This document shows positions 15,366 to 17,348 of a stretch of 17,348 nucleotides of DNA, piece after piece (position 1 is the stretch's first letter; each line of letters opens with the position of its first letter). The notes under the pieces are model-generated. The model made no database searches and was not told the DNA's origin. It saw only the letters and a list, made by a program, of their open reading frames with translations. This DNA comes from Kiritimatiellales bacterium (GTDB taxonomy: Bacteria; Verrucomicrobiota; Kiritimatiellia; Kiritimatiellales; Pontiellaceae): assembly GCA_030630445.1 (NCBI GenBank), contig DAOVNC010000018.1, forward strand, positions 1 to 17,348, given 5' to 3'. A program made the position numbers and the translations under genes.

Positions 15366-16447
15366 AAAAGCTCGCCTACTACATCACCGCCCACGGCTAC
15401 GGCCATGGCACCCGTTCCTGCGATATCATCAACGCAATCAGCAAAGCCGACCCCGACGTTTCAATCATCGTCAAGACAGACCTGCCACCCGCATTTATGC
15501 ACAGCCGGCTTTCGCACGCATTCCAACTTGTGCAGGGCGCATTCGATGTGGGGCTTGTCCAAAAAGACTCCATCCAAATCGACCTGGAAGCCTCCTTTAC
15601 CACTGTCGTGGAATTCTACAAACAAAAGGAAAACCTCATCGCGCAAGAGGCGGAATTCATGCGCACAGAGGGAATCGACGCGATCGTCACCGACATTCCC
15701 GCCATACCGATCATCGCCGCAAAGCGCGCCGGCATTCCCGCCATCGCGGTCGGAAACTTTGGGTGGGACTGGATCTATGCCGACTTCATCCAGAACGAAC
15801 AAGGATGGACGGCCTACGCCGACCTGTTTCGAAAAGCCTACGAGCAAACCGATCTGCTTCTCCGGCTTCCCTTCGCCGAGCCCATGGCCGCATTCCCAAC
15901 CCGGATCGACATCCCTCTGCTGGCTAAACCCGGAAAGCCAAACCGAAAGCTGATTGCACAACAGATGAAATCGGACACCCATAAAAAATGGGTGCTACTC
16001 TCCTTCACCACACTGGATCTCGATGCCCAGGCGCTGGAGCGGATCATCGCGCTCGACGACTTTGTATTTTTCTCGGTCGAGCCCCTGGAATGGAAGGGGT
16101 CTGGAATCCACAGCATCGACCGCGCAACGATCCCCTTTGCCGACATCCTCGCATCGGTCGATATCGTCGTCACCAAGCCCGGTTTTGGAATCGTCTCCGA
16201 GTGCATTGCCAGCAACAAGCCCATCGTCTATGCCGACAGGGAAAACTTTCTGGAATACCCCGTTTTGGTCGAGGGCATTGAGCGCTACTGCCGCAACGCA
16301 TTCATCTCGGCCACCGAGCTCTATTCCGGAAACCTCGCCCCCGCGCTCGCCGCCATCGAAACCGCGCCGTCTCCCGCCGAAACCATGCCGAACGGCGGCG
16401 CAGAAATCGCCGCCGAAGGAATCCTTTTCCATCTGCCCATGGCCTGA
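15362..16447 (+). CDS. Glycosyltransferase-like protein (GT-B; MurG/L-arabinokinase N-domain-like)
   Basis: A 361-residue protein with a GT-B layout. The N-terminal Rossmann half opens with YYITAHGYGHGTRSCDIINA, a glycine-rich loop like the MurG and L-arabinokinase N-terminal domains. A conserved DAIVTDIPAIPIIAAKRAGIPAIAVGNFGWDW (split around 106-137) follows. The C-terminal half has SFTTLDLD and VVTKPGFGIVSECIASNKPIVY (269-290), the sugar-nucleotide-donor region. PVLVEGIERYCRNAF resembles the arabinokinase-linked domain. The donor and acceptor cannot be named from sequence, and no kinase domain is fused. The start overlaps the stop of the DUF456 gene (ATGA) and has no independent ribosome site. 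It is last in the cluster; no clear terminator follows in 16448-16605. Confidence 0.7.
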   Translation: MKKLAYYITAHGYGHGTRSCDIINAISKADPDVSIIVKTDLPPAFMHSRLSHAFQLVQGAFDVGLVQKDSIQIDLEASFTTVVEFYKQKENLIAQEAEFMRTEGIDAIVTDIPAIPIIAAKRAGIPAIAVGNFGWDWIYADFIQNEQGWTAYADLFRKAYEQTDLLLRLPFAEPMAAFPTRIDIPLLAKPGKPNRKLIAQQMKSDTHKKWVLLSFTTLDLDAQALERIIALDDFVFFSVEPLEWKGSGIHSIDRATIPFADILASVDIVVTKPGFGIVSECIASNKPIVYADRENFLEYPVLVEGIERYCRNAFISATELYSGNLAPALAAIETAPSPAETMPNGGAEIAAEGILFHLPMA

Positions 16448-16553
16448 TTCCGGTTAATGGCCATTTATGCATGGGTTATCAGGAAACCACTTGGCTTAAT
16501 ATGCTTAACTTTATGGGTTGCACGAATAAGCAATATCAGCAACAAACAATGGT

Positions 16554-16567
16554 TCCGCAAAAGCGGA
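16554..16567 (+). promoter_or_regulatory. Small leader hairpin upstream of the GH20 gene
   Basis: TCCGC (16554-16558) pairs with GCGGA (16563-16567) across an AAAA loop in the 158-base gap between the glycosyltransferase-like gene and the GH20 gene. The same gap holds a GCTTAA direct repeat (16494-16499, 16503-16508) and an AATGGCCATT palindrome (16456-16465). No convincing promoter hexamers were found. The hairpin lies about 40 bases before the ATG. Confidence 0.25.
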
Positions 16568-16605
16568 GGTTGTGCAGGCAGAAGTTAAATTCAAGGGAGA
16601 TGTTT

Positions 16606-17348
16606 ATGTACAAAAAAGAGATTGTGCTGACTTTCACAGCCAAATTGATGGTGCTCTTTATGACAGGCCCCCGTGTTCAGGCACAAGATGTTATCCCTGC
16701 ACCGGTATCGTTTACCGCTGAAAAAGGAGCATTCAGCTTTGGTGAGGGGACTACTGTTTATTATGATTCCGGAGCAAATGCCGAGGCTGAAAAACTGGCT
16801 GGGTTTCTCCGAATTCCAACAGGATTTCCATTGCCTGTAAAACAATTTGCCAACGAGCAGAATGGGGTTGTCCTCAAAATCAATAGGTCCCTTAACGAGC
16901 TAGGGGACGAGGGGTATGCTTTAACGGCAACGAAAAGGCGTGTGGTTATTGTGGCACCTACGGAGGCCGGACTGTTTTATGGAACCCAGACTCTGCGTCA
17001 ACTTTTGCCCGTTGAGATTGAAAGCCCTGAAGCTGCTCAAGGAGTTGACTGGAAACTGCCGTGCTGCACCATTAAAGACCAACCACGTTTTTCCTGGCGC
17101 GGAATGATGCTGGATGTTTCCCGGCATTTTTTCGATAAAGAGGAAGTAAAGAAGCTTCTTGATACCATGGCCGCCTATAAACTCAATCGTTTCCACTGGC
17201 ATTTAACCGACACGGATGGGTGGCGAATTGAAATTAAAAAATACCCCAAACTTGCAACGGTCGGCGGTATTGGAGACCGGACAAATCCAGACGCTTCAGC
17301 CCGGTTCTATACTCAGGAAGATATCAAGGAGATCGTTAAATATGCCCG
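16606..17348 (+). CDS. Secreted beta-N-acetylhexosaminidase, GH20 family (3' end outside window)
   Basis: An exo-glycosidase that removes terminal GlcNAc or GalNAc residues from glycans outside or in the periplasm of the cell. The visible 247 residues begin with a signal peptide (MYKKEIVLTFTAKLMVLFM, probable cleavage after VQA at residue 26). An N-terminal GH20b domain (about 28-150, with GYALTATKRRVVIVAPTEAGLFYGTQTLRQLL) follows. The start of the TIM barrel contains RFSWRGMMLDVSRHFF (161-176, with substrate Arg165) and RFHWHLTDTDGWRIEIKKYPKL (195-216). The catalytic Asp-Glu pair lies beyond the window. The start at 16606 is chosen because AGGGAG (16594-16599) is 6 bases upstream; the in-frame ATG at 16600 abuts that site. 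The frame is open to the end with no break. GC is lower here (28 and 29 of 60 in 16681-16740 and 16741-16800) than in the cluster before it. Confidence 0.93.
   Translation, partial: MYKKEIVLTFTAKLMVLFMTGPRVQAQDVIPAPVSFTAEKGAFSFGEGTTVYYDSGANAEAEKLAGFLRIPTGFPLPVKQFANEQNGVVLKINRSLNELGDEGYALTATKRRVVIVAPTEAGLFYGTQTLRQLLPVEIESPEAAQGVDWKLPCCTIKDQPRFSWRGMMLDVSRHFFDKEEVKKLLDTMAAYKLNRFHWHLTDTDGWRIEIKKYPKLATVGGIGDRTNPDASARFYTQEDIKEIVKYA

Noticed and set aside
16600..16602. Alternative ATG start of the GH20 gene
   Set aside because: It directly abuts the AGGGAG ribosome site. The ATG six bases later has normal spacing.

Overview
The window carries about 13 genes on a GC-rich bacterial chromosome and looks like ordinary core territory with some accessory sugar-use genes. 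The gene mix suggests a PVC-superphylum bacterium, probably Kiritimatiellota (Pontiella-like). The pointers are a housekeeping sigma factor with a long Lys/Ala-rich N-terminal tail, a GTP-type PEP carboxykinase, an ATP-cone/P-loop kinase fusion, and fucose and hexosamine utilisation genes. This placement is inference from gene content, not a database match. No rRNA, tRNA, insertion sequence, integrase or CRISPR array was seen, and no gene-free stretch exceeds about 250 bases.

Layout. 1-424: the 3' half of rsmI (16S rRNA methyltransferase). 508-2563: a promoter and a two-gene signalling operon, a STAS-domain anti-sigma-factor-antagonist-like protein followed by a membrane-anchored GAF/PP2C (RsbU-type) phosphatase that probably dephosphorylates it. 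2560-4428: a divergent fucose pair, fucU (mutarotase, minus strand) and fucP (H+/fucose symporter, plus strand), with a candidate operator between them. 4440-4590: two hairpin terminators and a short palindromic direct repeat. 4612-6423 (minus): pckG for gluconeogenesis, with a sigma-70-like promoter that runs into two overlapping perfect palindromes. 6669-7058: an unrecognised 129-residue protein. 7098-8432 (minus): an ATP-cone domain fused to a uridine-kinase/phosphoribulokinase-type domain. 8447-8579: a degenerate AT-rich repeat block with long inverted arms. 8592-10670 (minus): rpoD.

10838-16447 is a tightly packed plus-strand cluster of five genes: a large (alpha/alpha)6 glycosidase-like protein with a TPR tail, a small lipoprotein with an HMA-like fold that lacks the metal-binding CxxC, leucyl aminopeptidase pepA, a DUF456 membrane protein, and a MurG/L-arabinokinase-N-domain-like glycosyltransferase. 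The spacings of 33, 1 and 6 bases and a 4-base overlap suggest one transcript. 16606 to the end is the start of a secreted GH20 beta-N-acetylhexosaminidase in visibly lower-GC DNA.

Together, FucP/FucU and the GH20 enzyme fit a life on fucose- and amino-sugar-containing glycans, and PckG supplies gluconeogenesis when growth is on C3/C4 carbon. No clearly new multi-gene system stands out. The most unusual single items are the histone-H1-like tail on RpoD, the CxxC-less HMA lipoprotein, the ATP-cone kinase fusion, the glycosidase-like/TPR protein and the degenerate repeat block.
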